Below are positions 53,586 through 62,670 of a stretch of DNA of 64,000 nt, piece by piece (positions within the stretch are counted from its first letter, which is position 1; the number at the start of each line of letters is the position of its first letter). The DNA comes from Parapedobacter tibetensis. GTDB taxonomy: Bacteria > Bacteroidota > Bacteroidia > Sphingobacteriales > Sphingobacteriaceae. The notes beneath the pieces are model-generated. The model was not told the DNA's origin and ran no database searches. It saw nothing but the letters and a program-made list of their open reading frames with translations. The stretch is taken from positions 1 to 64,000 of the forward strand of contig NZ_JAMKQJ010000008.1 in assembly GCF_024643205.1 (NCBI RefSeq), read 5' to 3'. The translations under genes and the position numbers were made by a program.

Positions 53586-55232
53586 ATGAAGACAATAAAC
53601 ACAATAGCAAAACGATTCAGTTGGGTGTTCGCCTTAGTGGTGATGAGCGGCTGTAAGGACCTCACTGAACTGAACATCGATCCCAATGGTAGCGATGAGG
53701 CAACCATCAACCCAAACCTCATCATGCCTACGGTATTGACCGAGGCAGCCAAGGTATATCTCGACCTCGGATTTCAGGACGTCGCCGGCGTGATGCAGCA
53801 TACGCAGAAAGATGCTTGGTTTACTTCACATAACGATTACGAATGGTTGGGGAGCCAAAGTTGGGTTAGCCACTACAGTATCCTGCGCAACAACGCGCTA
53901 TTGATGAAACGTGCCGAAGAAGAGGGGTTGGCATTCCACCAAGGGGTAGCGTTAGTGATGAAATCCTTTATGTTCGGCCTCATCACCGATTTGTGGGGCG
54001 ATGCCCCTTATTCGCAAGCACTTAAAGCTGAATTAGGCGGAAGCGAAAACCTGTTTCCTGCCTACGACAGCCAAGAAACGATTTACCGGGGTATCCTTGC
54101 CGATCTTGAGGCTGCCAACACGTTGCTTTCGCGGCCTACGGAAGAATACGAATCAATATTAGGTAGCGCGGATGTGTATTTTGGCGGTAATCCGCGCCTA
54201 TGGCAGCAGTTTGCCAATGCGCTGCAGCTGCGCTACTACATGCGCATTTCAGAAAAGCTTCCTGACGAGGCCAGGACCGGTATCGAGCGGATTGCGGGAA
54301 ATCCAGAGCAGTACCCCATCATGACCTCAAGCGCCCATGATGCCGCGATGATATATCCAGGTATTTCCGCTGTGGATTCGTGGCCTTCCAATACCTTTAC
54401 CGATATTAGCGGAAGCAATTACCGCCGATTGAAAATGTGTGCTACATTGGTTGAATATATGCAGCATCGCCACGATCCCCGTCTGCCTATATGGGCAAAA
54501 CCGGTGGAAATACCGCTGGTGGTGAGCGACGAATTCCCTGCGGGTACAGACCGGATAGTCAATGGCCGCCGCGAACTATCGCCCGACGTGGTAGCGGGGA
54601 TCCGTATTGACACCGATCCAGACTATGTGGGATTGCCGCCAAGCCATTCGGCATTGCCATCGGCCTATAATTTGAACCCTACACCCGGTCAGAAGTCGTA
54701 CAACCCGCATGTCTCTTACCTCAGTGAGATTTATATGGGGTCCAAAGGGTCGTTATTGAAGGCGAGGCTTCTTTCTGCTGCAGAGGTTTTCTTTATCTTG
54801 GCAGAGGCTGCTTGGAAGGGATGGAACGTGGGCGATGTAGAGACCCACTACAACAACGGGATCAAGGCTTCGCTGGAAACATGGACAGTAGGTAGTGGTT
54901 ATCCTGATTACATCAACGAAGTCGGTGTAGCCTATGATGGCAGGTTGCAACAAATCATTGAGCAGAAGTGGATAGCCAGTTGGACTGCGGCTACAGAAGC
55001 CTGGTTCGACTACCGACGCACTGGCTATCCGGCGCTCCAAGCCGGTACAGCGGCAATGCGCTCGGTACTGCCCGTTCGTTTCTACTACATGCAAGATGAA
55101 CTCAATATCAACCGCGCTAACGCTGAGGCGGCATTACAGCGCTTGGAGCGGACTGGTTATTCACAGGCCGAGGGTGAAAATAGTGCATGGTCCAAACCAT
55201 GGCTGCTGCAAGGAACCGATAAACCTTGGTAA
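53586..55232 (+). CDS. SusD-like outer membrane lipoprotein (SusD-like_2 type)
   Basis: 548 residues from ATG 53586 (the longer frame from 53514 would overlap SusC). Lipobox WVFALVVMSGC. LTELNIDPNGSDEATINPN is the usual start of the SusD-like_2 family, and the C-terminal region has FFILAEAAWKGW and IIEQKWIAS. It partners the SusC gene 29 bp upstream. Confidence 0.92.
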   Translation: MKTINTIAKRFSWVFALVVMSGCKDLTELNIDPNGSDEATINPNLIMPTVLTEAAKVYLDLGFQDVAGVMQHTQKDAWFTSHNDYEWLGSQSWVSHYSILRNNALLMKRAEEEGLAFHQGVALVMKSFMFGLITDLWGDAPYSQALKAELGGSENLFPAYDSQETIYRGILADLEAANTLLSRPTEEYESILGSADVYFGGNPRLWQQFANALQLRYYMRISEKLPDEARTGIERIAGNPEQYPIMTSSAHDAAMIYPGISAVDSWPSNTFTDISGSNYRRLKMCATLVEYMQHRHDPRLPIWAKPVEIPLVVSDEFPAGTDRIVNGRRELSPDVVAGIRIDTDPDYVGLPPSHSALPSAYNLNPTPGQKSYNPHVSYLSEIYMGSKGSLLKARLLSAAEVFFILAEAAWKGWNVGDVETHYNNGIKASLETWTVGSGYPDYINEVGVAYDGRLQQIIEQKWIASWTAATEAWFDYRRTGYPALQAGTAAMRSVLPVRFYYMQDELNINRANAEAALQRLERTGYSQAEGENSAWSKPWLLQGTDKPW

Positions 55233-55237
55233 CGTAT

Positions 55238-56611
55238 ATGAGATTAGTTAAAATCAATAATCAACCAGTACGGATGGCCGCTTTTGCGGTCGTCCTTACT
55301 TGGTGTATCGTATTTGGCACATGGGCACAGTCCATTACGCCTCAAACAGCCCTTCGACACTACGTAGAAAAATCCGATTCTTCGTTCCGCTGGCAAGTAC
55401 GGGGTTCCCTACGCGCTGGGAGTATGACGCGCTACGACTTGCTGCTTACATCACAGATATGGAAAGGGATCGTTTGGACACACCAGCTTACGTTGATTGT
55501 GCCTGATACGGTTATGTTCGACGGTGCGCTGCTGTACATCGCTGGAGGTTCCATTGAAGACGGCTTGCCGAAGTGGAATACCAATCCCGATGATCGGCAT
55601 TTTCGAGCCGCCCACTACGTAGCAGAGAGCAACCGGGCAGTGGTGGCCTTGCTTAGGCAGACGCCCAACCAGCCACTGTACGGTGGTAAGAAGGAGGATG
55701 AGCTCATCTCCATGACCCTGCATCGTTATAAGGAAGACAGAGATTTCGAATGGCCATTGTTGTTCCCCATGGTGAAAAGCGCAGTGCGAGCCATGGATGC
55801 CGTACAAGCGTTTATGAAGGATGGCAAGCTTGTGACCATAAACCGGTTTATAGTTACCGGCCTATCCAAGCGCGGTTGGACCACTTGGCTGACCGCGGCG
55901 GCAGACGACCGAGTAGTGGCCATTGCTCCGATGGTAATCGATGTGCTGAACATGCCGGTGAGCCTACAGTACCAGATTGACTCTTGGGGTGATTACAGCA
56001 TTGAGATCCAGGATTACGTGCGGCTCGGTATCCCACAAAGTGCCACTACGCCCGATGGACAGGAAATCACCGCCATGGTAGATCCCTATGCGTACCGCAG
56101 CCAGCTCACCATGCCCAAACTGCTCTTCATGGGGACCAACGACCCTTATTGGGTGGTAGACAATGTGAAAAACTACCTCGACAGCATCCCCGGCCAAAAT
56201 AGGTTGCACTATGTATCCAATGCAGGCCATGACCTTGGTGATGGAGAGCAGGCAGCAGAGGCGCTGGGTGCTTTTTTTGGATACATTTTGAACAACAAGC
56301 CCTTACCGGTTTCTGATTGGACGGTAAAATCCCCGCGGAAATCCCCGAGGTTGCGGATCCGTACGACACGTGATAAATTGGTGGATGTTATCGTCTGGAC
56401 CGCTTCTTCAGCCGACAAGGACTTCCGAGACGATCATTGGACATCGGAGTCATTGGGCATCCGGAAAAAAGCCGCTGTTAAACTTTCACTCCAACCACCC
56501 CACGAAGGCTACCGGGCCTACTATGTAGACCTCCGGTATGAAAGCCCTGCAGGTGGAACGTACACCCAAAGCACACGGGTGTTCATAATGGATAATAATG
56601 GAATACATTAA
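55238..56611 (+). CDS. PhoPQ-activated pathogenicity-related (PqaA-like) hydrolase
   Basis: 457 residues from ATG 55238, 5 bp after the SusD stop. Signal peptide ending FGTWAQS. Alpha/beta-hydrolase-like with GLSKRGWTTW (Ser210 from this start), followed by APMVIDVLNMPVSLQYQ and IDSWGDYSIEIQDY, signatures of the PhoPQ-activated protein family. A Ser/Asp/His hydrolase role is implied; the substrate is unknown. In Bacteroidota these occur next to SusCD genes. Confidence 0.82.
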   Translation: MRLVKINNQPVRMAAFAVVLTWCIVFGTWAQSITPQTALRHYVEKSDSSFRWQVRGSLRAGSMTRYDLLLTSQIWKGIVWTHQLTLIVPDTVMFDGALLYIAGGSIEDGLPKWNTNPDDRHFRAAHYVAESNRAVVALLRQTPNQPLYGGKKEDELISMTLHRYKEDRDFEWPLLFPMVKSAVRAMDAVQAFMKDGKLVTINRFIVTGLSKRGWTTWLTAAADDRVVAIAPMVIDVLNMPVSLQYQIDSWGDYSIEIQDYVRLGIPQSATTPDGQEITAMVDPYAYRSQLTMPKLLFMGTNDPYWVVDNVKNYLDSIPGQNRLHYVSNAGHDLGDGEQAAEALGAFFGYILNNKPLPVSDWTVKSPRKSPRLRIRTTRDKLVDVIVWTASSADKDFRDDHWTSESLGIRKKAAVKLSLQPPHEGYRAYYVDLRYESPAGGTYTQSTRVFIMDNNGIH

Positions 56612-56638
56612 CTCATACACTAAATATATAACTATACT

Positions 56639-57868
56639 ATGAAACGATTCAAGAAAATCAGGTTTATATGGGCACTTGTCGTGCTCCTCATCAGTTTATG
56701 GCAGTCTAAGACCGCCGGCGCACAAGTGTTTGCCCCAACGGGCTATCCCGATCGGTTGGTGTTGACCCTCACTGCCGAACCGGCCACAAGCCAGGTTGTC
56801 ACTTGGCGCACCGACACCGCTGTGCCAACCGCTAAAGCGCAGTTGAAACAGGAAGATGCTTCACCGGCCATGGAGGAAGGATTTCTGGAGTTCGCTGCTG
56901 AAACACTACCCTTTATGGGCGAGGAGGGCCGCAAAGACCATTATCATCGTGTAACTTTCACGGAGCTGAAGCCCGCCACTGTATACGCCTACCGCGTGGG
57001 CGATGGAACGCATTGGAGTGAATGGTGCCAATTTCGCACCGCGGATACAAATGGCAGTACAAGCCCTTTCACTTTCATCTACCTTGGCGACGGGCAAAAT
57101 GACCTCAAATCCCGCTGGTCGCGCGCAATCCGGCAAGCATTCAGACAACAGCCCGATGCGCGGTTCATTGTGCATGCCGGCGACTTGATCAACCGGGCCA
57201 ATAGCGATTCGGAGTGGGGTGAATGGCACTATGGTGCAGGGTTCATCCACAGCATGATACCTGCCGTACCTACGCCCGGAAACCATGAGCATTTCCGCGA
57301 TGAGCAGGAGCGGCTGACACTCGATCCACATTGGAACACCCAGTTTGCCCTACCGGCAAATGGCCCACAGGGGTTTAACGAGGTGTATTACGTAGATTAT
57401 CAAAATGTGCGCATCATTTCCCTGAATAGCCAATTTATCATGCTGGACGAGGCTGCACAGGAGTTACAGCTGCGCTGGCTTGAAGATGTGCTGAAAGACA
57501 ACCCCCAACAGTGGACCTTCGTAGCCATGCACCATCCGGTATACTCTACCTCCAAGAAGCGCGACAATCCGCCCTTGCGCGAACGATTCAAACCCTTGTT
57601 TGACCGCTATGGGGTGGATTTGGTTATGCAGGGGCACGATCACACCTATGCACGTGGGAAAGGCCCGGATGCTGCGGCAAACGGTCCGGTATACTTGCTT
57701 TCCGTGGCTGGCCCAAAGATGTACGATTCGGATTCCGATAGGTGGATGGATGTTTCGCTGGTGGACACTCAACTTTATCAAACCATCCACATTACTGGAA
57801 ACAAATTGGTGTTCAAAGCGTATAAAGTATCTGGTGAGCTGTTTGATACATTTGAACTGAGCAAATAA
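56639..57868 (+). CDS. Purple acid phosphatase-like metallophosphoesterase, secreted
   Basis: 409 residues. Signal peptide (WALVVLLISL...TAGA), an N-terminal FN3-like domain about 35-135, and a calcineurin-like fold with metal ligands in YLGDGQN (D151), HAGDLI (D182), GNHEH (N215, H216), AMHHPVYS and GHDHTY. Domain order matches purple acid phosphatases. It hydrolyses phosphate esters outside the cell; the substrate is not visible. Confidence 0.88.
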   Translation: MKRFKKIRFIWALVVLLISLWQSKTAGAQVFAPTGYPDRLVLTLTAEPATSQVVTWRTDTAVPTAKAQLKQEDASPAMEEGFLEFAAETLPFMGEEGRKDHYHRVTFTELKPATVYAYRVGDGTHWSEWCQFRTADTNGSTSPFTFIYLGDGQNDLKSRWSRAIRQAFRQQPDARFIVHAGDLINRANSDSEWGEWHYGAGFIHSMIPAVPTPGNHEHFRDEQERLTLDPHWNTQFALPANGPQGFNEVYYVDYQNVRIISLNSQFIMLDEAAQELQLRWLEDVLKDNPQQWTFVAMHHPVYSTSKKRDNPPLRERFKPLFDRYGVDLVMQGHDHTYARGKGPDAAANGPVYLLSVAGPKMYDSDSDRWMDVSLVDTQLYQTIHITGNKLVFKAYKVSGELFDTFELSK

Positions 57869-57896
57869 GGGGATATCGGCGAAATATTAAGATTTC

Positions 57897-57925
57897 TTGT
57901 TTTAACATGTTTAAGCCTATCTTTG
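57897..57925 (+). promoter_or_regulatory. Promoter for DUF2027 gene
   Basis: TTG at 57897-57899, 18-bp spacer, TATCTTTG at 57918-57925: an exact match to the Bacteroidota consensus. It separates the DUF2027 gene from the secreted-enzyme operon. Confidence 0.6.
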
Positions 57926-57944
57926 GTCCTCATAAATAAATAGC

Positions 57945-58604
57945 ATGAAATTCAAACTGGGAGATTTTGTCCGTTTTGTGGATGAAGATTTGGAGGGGCA
58001 TATCACCTCGTTTATGCCCAACGACCTTGTTGGTGTTACTGGAGCTGACGGTTTCGAAATCCCTGTACAGGCAAATAAAATCACCCACGTGCATGGGCAA
58101 TTGACCAGACACTCAGCGGATGAAGAAGGAGAGGCCGACGAACAGGTAGCAACTGCGGGACCTTTTATAACCGAAGGGATAGACTTAGCGATTGTAGGCG
58201 ACACAAAACAAGGACTGGCTATGTTTTATCTGATAAATGGCACTTCTTACGAGATGCTGGTATCTTTCAATACCGTAAAAGGACAGGATGTGACAGGAGA
58301 GTTCCGTGGAACGGTTGCCCCGCATGCTACTGTACAACTCTATATGGCCAACTTATCCAACATCGGCAACTGGCCTGAACTGAATATTCAGGGGCTTTTT
58401 CATGCCCCTGTGTGGAAATTGCCTAAATCTCCTCTAGATGTGAAGAAACGGATTCGCCCGGCCGACTTATCGACGCCGAAACAACATATCGCCTCACTTG
58501 ACACGAAAGCATGGGTTTTTCGACTCGATCAGCCAGCGCCCTCCATTGACACTGAAAAGCTCAGGGAGCACTTTATTTCACATCGGCCTACACGTGGGCG
58601 CTGA
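57945..58604 (+). CDS. DUF2027 protein without Smr domain
   Basis: 219 residues. The N-terminal KLGDFVRFVDEDLEGHI, then GVTGADGFEIPV, is the DUF2027 start shared with the Smr/MutS2-like proteins of Bacteroidota. Those normally continue into a C-terminal Smr nuclease-like domain. Here the protein ends DTEKLREHFISHRPTRGR, about where Smr would begin, so it is either a short form or a truncated gene. It has its own promoter. Cytoplasmic; function not established. Confidence 0.75.
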   Translation: MKFKLGDFVRFVDEDLEGHITSFMPNDLVGVTGADGFEIPVQANKITHVHGQLTRHSADEEGEADEQVATAGPFITEGIDLAIVGDTKQGLAMFYLINGTSYEMLVSFNTVKGQDVTGEFRGTVAPHATVQLYMANLSNIGNWPELNIQGLFHAPVWKLPKSPLDVKKRIRPADLSTPKQHIASLDTKAWVFRLDQPAPSIDTEKLREHFISHRPTRGR

Positions 58605-58679
58605 TTGGTTCAATCACTGTATAGAAAGATTAATAATGTACTTAGCAGTTCGTTAACATCGTGTTAATATTGTTTATGG

Positions 58680-58687
58680 TATCTTTG
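58680..58687 (+). promoter_or_regulatory. -7 box immediately before metallophosphoesterase gene
   Basis: TATCTTTG (exact TAnnTTTG), only 7 bp before the ATG at 58695. The transcript would start at or next to the ATG, implying a leaderless mRNA, unless translation begins at a downstream Met such as 58734. Confidence 0.45.
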
Positions 58688-58694
58688 TGATACT

Positions 58695-59840
58695 ATGGAA
58701 AAGCACAGAAGGAAGCCGGTCTTTTTGAATCATATGGTGGATGATTCCCACCTCTTTATACCACTACCGCATCCAACGGGGGAATACCCTTATCGAATGG
58801 ATATTCAGAATTTACTGGGTGACAAGACACGATTTTTAAAAGAACAGATGAGTTTCCACATGGTGGGCGATACCGGAAGTGCGAGACATTCGGATTTTCA
58901 GGCCTTAATTGCATCAGCACTTAGCCAACAAGCTGCGGCTGACATGACAGTAGGCGAAAAACCGGCATTCCTTTTCCATTTGGGTGATATTGTGTACAAC
59001 CACGGAGAAGCAAGCGAATATCCCAAGCAATTCTTTGTGCCTTACGAGGATTATCCGGCCGCCATCGTTGCTATTGCGGGAAACCATGATGCGGATGTCA
59101 ATCCAGATGCTGAATTCCCTTATCAAAGCCTGGATGCTTTTATGGATGTGTTTTGCGATACTTATCCCCGTAGGATGATGTTTGGGGGAGGCAGCAAACG
59201 GCTTAGTATGATTCAACCCAATGTATATTGGACATTGATAACACCACTGGCGCATTTTATTGGGCTTTATGCCAATGTCACGAAGTACGGTACGATTGCG
59301 GACGACCAACTTGAATGGTTCGTGAAGGAACTTCGTTATGCCGGTGCCGAGCGGCCAAACAAGGCTATTATCGTATGTGTGCATCAAGCCCCTTACACGG
59401 CTGATACCAACCATGGCTCCAGTCTGGCCATGATTGATTTTTTGGAAAACGCTTTCAAGGTGGCTGGTGTAAAGCCTGATATTGTTTTCAGTGGCCATGT
59501 GCACAATTATCAACGATTTACCAAGGCCTATGAAGACGGTACGGAGGTGCCTTATGTGGTAGCAGGTGCGGGTGGTTATGCGGACCTGCATCGAATAGCG
59601 TGCGTGGGGGATTCCCGAGTAACAGATGAACACCCAGTTTTTGATGACGTGCGGTTGGATAATTTTTGTGACGATAGATTTGGTTTTATCAAAATCGGTA
59701 TAGAACGGAAAGATGGGAAGCTGCTGATTACAGGAGAATACTATACCATTCCGCGGAATATCATGCATGGCGCCGGAGAAGCTATGCTATTCGAACGTTT
59801 TTTTGTGCCGGTAGGCTATCCTTCATATTCGCTTCACTGA
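58695..59840 (+). CDS. Calcineurin-like metallophosphoesterase, probably cytoplasmic
   Basis: 381 residues without signal peptide. Metal-site motifs are MVGDTGS, HLGDIVYN, GNHDADV, VCVHQAPYT and FSGHVHNYQ in the usual order. Unlike the secreted phosphatases on either side it has no signal, so it acts on an intracellular phosphoester or after import. The start may be downstream because the -7 box abuts the ATG. Confidence 0.85.
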   Translation: MEKHRRKPVFLNHMVDDSHLFIPLPHPTGEYPYRMDIQNLLGDKTRFLKEQMSFHMVGDTGSARHSDFQALIASALSQQAAADMTVGEKPAFLFHLGDIVYNHGEASEYPKQFFVPYEDYPAAIVAIAGNHDADVNPDAEFPYQSLDAFMDVFCDTYPRRMMFGGGSKRLSMIQPNVYWTLITPLAHFIGLYANVTKYGTIADDQLEWFVKELRYAGAERPNKAIIVCVHQAPYTADTNHGSSLAMIDFLENAFKVAGVKPDIVFSGHVHNYQRFTKAYEDGTEVPYVVAGAGGYADLHRIACVGDSRVTDEHPVFDDVRLDNFCDDRFGFIKIGIERKDGKLLITGEYYTIPRNIMHGAGEAMLFERFFVPVGYPSYSLH

Positions 59841-59941
59841 GTTATTTATATATTTCCTCTACAAAAAACTTTCTTATGGCAGCCGAGTAGACCGATAACT
59901 GCGAAGCATTCATGAGCGCCTTTGCAAACAAACAATATCGA

Positions 59942-59978
59942 ATAAATTTGCTTTTATTGCATATAAAAGCAAATTTAT
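59942..59978. terminator. 16-bp perfect inverted repeat, terminator or operator
   Basis: ATAAATTTGCTTTTAT (59942-59957) and ATAAAAGCAAATTTAT (59963-59978) around a 5-bp loop. The long AT-rich stem could act as a bidirectional terminator after the gene ending at 59840. The distance (over 100 bp from that stop) also allows an operator for the next gene. Confidence 0.6.
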
Positions 59979-60049
59979 CTAAGTTTAACCATAAATTATC
60001 CGACGCTTAACAGTAAGTTAGGCTTAGGGCCGTTTATTTGTCCTTGGTA

Positions 60050-61651
60050 ATGCTAAAAAACAAATCAATCTTGAAAAAATTAATCTCAACTTTTTTGCCG
60101 CTGCTTTTGGGTAGCTTGTTATATGCACAATCTTCCGTTACTGGTTATGTATACCACGATGCCAATGGGAATGGCCGGCGTGACCGCCGCGAACAGGGGG
60201 TAACGGGTGTATCGGTAAGTAATGGGACGCAAGTGGTAGCCACGGGTAAAAACGGTCGGTATAAACTGCCCATCGGGCAGGATAACATCATCTTTGTGAT
60301 AAAACCTTCCGGTTATAAAGTACCCCTCAATGAATGGAACCAGCCACAGTTTTATTACATACATAAACCCAGTGGATCCCCTGCATTGAAGTATCAAGGC
60401 GTTTCCCCTACCGGTGCGCTGCCAAAGTCCGTAGATTTTGCATTGATACCTCAGGAAGAGCCGGAAAACTTCACTGCATTGATTTTTGGCGACCCGCAGA
60501 CCTATACAGAGCAGGAAATGGCATTCTTCGCCAAGGGTGTGGTGGCCGAGCTTGAAGGGATACCGAACATAGCCTTCGGCCTAAGTCTGGGCGATTTGGT
60601 TGGCGACGACCTGGTATTGCACAGTCCCTACATACAAGCGGTAAGTAAAGTGGGTACACCCTGGTATAACCTGATAGGAAACCACGACATGGATTTTGAT
60701 GCCGCGGCAGATTTACTTTCCGATGAAAGCTATGAGGCTAGTTTTGGGCCACCCAACTATGCCTTCAATTATGGTAATGCGCATTTCATTGTGCTGGATG
60801 ATATCCTTTACCCCGACCCGCGTGATGGCAAAGGATACTGGGGTGGCTTCCGCAAAGATCAGCTTGATTTCATAGAAAACAACCTGAAGCATGTCAATAA
60901 AGACCAATTGGTTGTACTGGCATTCCACATCCCCTTATGGCACGAGAATGAAAATTCGTTTCGAAATGCTGATCGGCAACGACTTTTTGATCTATTGAAG
61001 GATTACCCGCACACCCTATCAATGTCGGCCCATACACACATTCAGCGTCAAAATTTTTATAGTCGCGAGGACGGCTGGCATCAGGATAAACCACACCATG
61101 AGTACAATGCAGGAACCACTTCGGGCGACTGGTATTCGGGTGAACTGAATGAGCAGGGAGTTCCGGTATCTACCATGCGCGATGGCACGCCCAAAGGATA
61201 TGCCTTTCTGAATATTCGTGGCAACCAATACACTATCGACTATAAAGTGGCTGGCCAACCCGAGGAACTGCAAATCCAACTCTTCCATCCACAGGTAGTA
61301 GCACAGGGACGTGGCACACAGGCCGGTATATTTGCCAATTTCTTTATGGGCCATGAAGGTAACACCGTTGAATACCGTATTGATGAGGGGAAATGGCGAC
61401 CAATGAATTACTTGGAGACACCGGACCCGGAATTCGTCAGGCTTTTATACCGTTGGGATACCGCGGAAGAATTGATGCCTGGACGCCGTCCATCCAATGC
61501 CGTCAACAGTACACATGTGTGGCGTGGCAATATCCCAACGAATTTACCTGTGGGATCCCACCAGATTGAAGTGCGTGCTACGGACATGTTTGGCCGTACA
61601 TTTACGCAACAGGGCACCTACCGTTTGGAAAACCCAGTGTCAATAAAGTAA
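60050..61651 (+). CDS. Secreted calcineurin-like phosphoesterase with N- and C-terminal beta domains
   Basis: 533 residues from ATG 60050. Signal peptide ending SLLYAQ. An SdrD-B-like/MetallophosN domain about 28-130 (YHDANGNGRRDRREQGV), the phosphoesterase core about 140-345 with IFGDPQTY, LGDLVGDD, GNHDMDF, AFHIPLW and SAHTHIQ, then a C-terminal metallophos-C domain. It ends 8 bp before the convergent phosphotransferase-fold gene. Confidence 0.9.
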   Translation: MLKNKSILKKLISTFLPLLLGSLLYAQSSVTGYVYHDANGNGRRDRREQGVTGVSVSNGTQVVATGKNGRYKLPIGQDNIIFVIKPSGYKVPLNEWNQPQFYYIHKPSGSPALKYQGVSPTGALPKSVDFALIPQEEPENFTALIFGDPQTYTEQEMAFFAKGVVAELEGIPNIAFGLSLGDLVGDDLVLHSPYIQAVSKVGTPWYNLIGNHDMDFDAAADLLSDESYEASFGPPNYAFNYGNAHFIVLDDILYPDPRDGKGYWGGFRKDQLDFIENNLKHVNKDQLVVLAFHIPLWHENENSFRNADRQRLFDLLKDYPHTLSMSAHTHIQRQNFYSREDGWHQDKPHHEYNAGTTSGDWYSGELNEQGVPVSTMRDGTPKGYAFLNIRGNQYTIDYKVAGQPEELQIQLFHPQVVAQGRGTQAGIFANFFMGHEGNTVEYRIDEGKWRPMNYLETPDPEFVRLLYRWDTAEELMPGRRPSNAVNSTHVWRGNIPTNLPVGSHQIEVRATDMFGRTFTQQGTYRLENPVSIK

Positions 61652-61659
61652 AGGGCTAT

Positions 61660-62670
61660 TTAAAATTCAACCATGTAATTTTCCAGCGCGGCTAAATAGG
61701 TAGAAACTGCTTGTAACCTTTGGGTAAGGATCGTTTTATCAGCTGTTTCGATGGCATAAAGCGTATGGACCTTTGCCCGGATATTAGCCCTGTGACATTT
61801 ATAATAATTAAAGAGCAGCCGTGCCTCTTTCGTTATTTTCATTTCGGAATACTGAAGATAGTTTTGATAAAAATATTCACTTAAATCGGGGCGGCCGTAA
61901 GCTTCTAAATCCATGCATAAAAATGCGATTTCATCCAGCACATCGATTTGCCGTAGTTCATCACTAAATTCAATGCAATCAAAAATGACGGGATCTTCAC
62001 ACAAGAAGATATTACTTGTATGAAGATCTCCATGCAAATCCCTGACATATCCCTGTAAAGATCGCTCGGCTAGGTAAGCCCTATAGTTGCTTAGAAAATT
62101 ATCAGATTTTTTAATAGCGTGCTGGATAATCGCTGCATAATGATCTCCCAAATGTTTGCGAACAAACGGCTGTACGGTACTCAAGTCGTTAAACAATCCT
62201 TGCTGGCTATCAATTTCGGTCTTCTTTTTGACCACAGTGGCTTGGAGATGAAAGGCCGAGATTTTGGCGGCTAGGTTTTTTATCAGGTGTTTATCCACGT
62301 TGTTTTCTTTAAGCAGTTTATCCATTTCCTTTGCCATATCCATCCGTTTCATGAATACCGCATAATCAATCACTTCACCTTCCTGTTGATTCAAAGAGAC
62401 CGTATTCCCCTTTTTAAAGATGGGAATAACATTCAAGTACATCTGTGGTGCTAGACGCTTATTTAATATCAGCTCTTGTTCGCAATAATACTTTCGCTTT
62501 TCAAGGCTTGAAAAATCAAGAAACGTAACCTGTATAGATTTCTTGATTTTATAGGCATATTGATCAGTCAGGATTACCCAAGAGATATGTGTTTCTATTA
62601 AAGCGCTTTTCTCGCGCTGATTGCGAAAACTTTCACCTTCCCTGAGTTGTTCGATCTCATTCCTTTTCAT
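61660..62670 (-). CDS. Aminoglycoside-phosphotransferase-fold protein
   Basis: 336 residues. The kinase-like catalytic segment GDLHTSNIFLCEDPVIFDCI (Asp, Asn; then the metal-binding Asp) is intact. The N-terminal part contains KIKKSIQVTFLDFSSLEKRK, the usual nucleotide side. In many bacteria this domain is fused to the P-loop kinase encoded next door (62667-63161). Here the two are separate genes with a 4-bp overlap. The substrate is unknown; antibiotic resistance should not be assumed. Confidence 0.78.
   Translation of the reverse strand: MKRNEIEQLREGESFRNQREKSALIETHISWVILTDQYAYKIKKSIQVTFLDFSSLEKRKYYCEQELILNKRLAPQMYLNVIPIFKKGNTVSLNQQEGEVIDYAVFMKRMDMAKEMDKLLKENNVDKHLIKNLAAKISAFHLQATVVKKKTEIDSQQGLFNDLSTVQPFVRKHLGDHYAAIIQHAIKKSDNFLSNYRAYLAERSLQGYVRDLHGDLHTSNIFLCEDPVIFDCIEFSDELRQIDVLDEIAFLCMDLEAYGRPDLSEYFYQNYLQYSEMKITKEARLLFNYYKCHRANIRAKVHTLYAIETADKTILTQRLQAVSTYLAALENYMVEF

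Noticed and set aside
61660..62670. Antibiotic-resistance aminoglycoside phosphotransferase
   Set aside because: Only the fold is shared. The pairing with a P-loop kinase matches a housekeeping-type family of unknown substrate.
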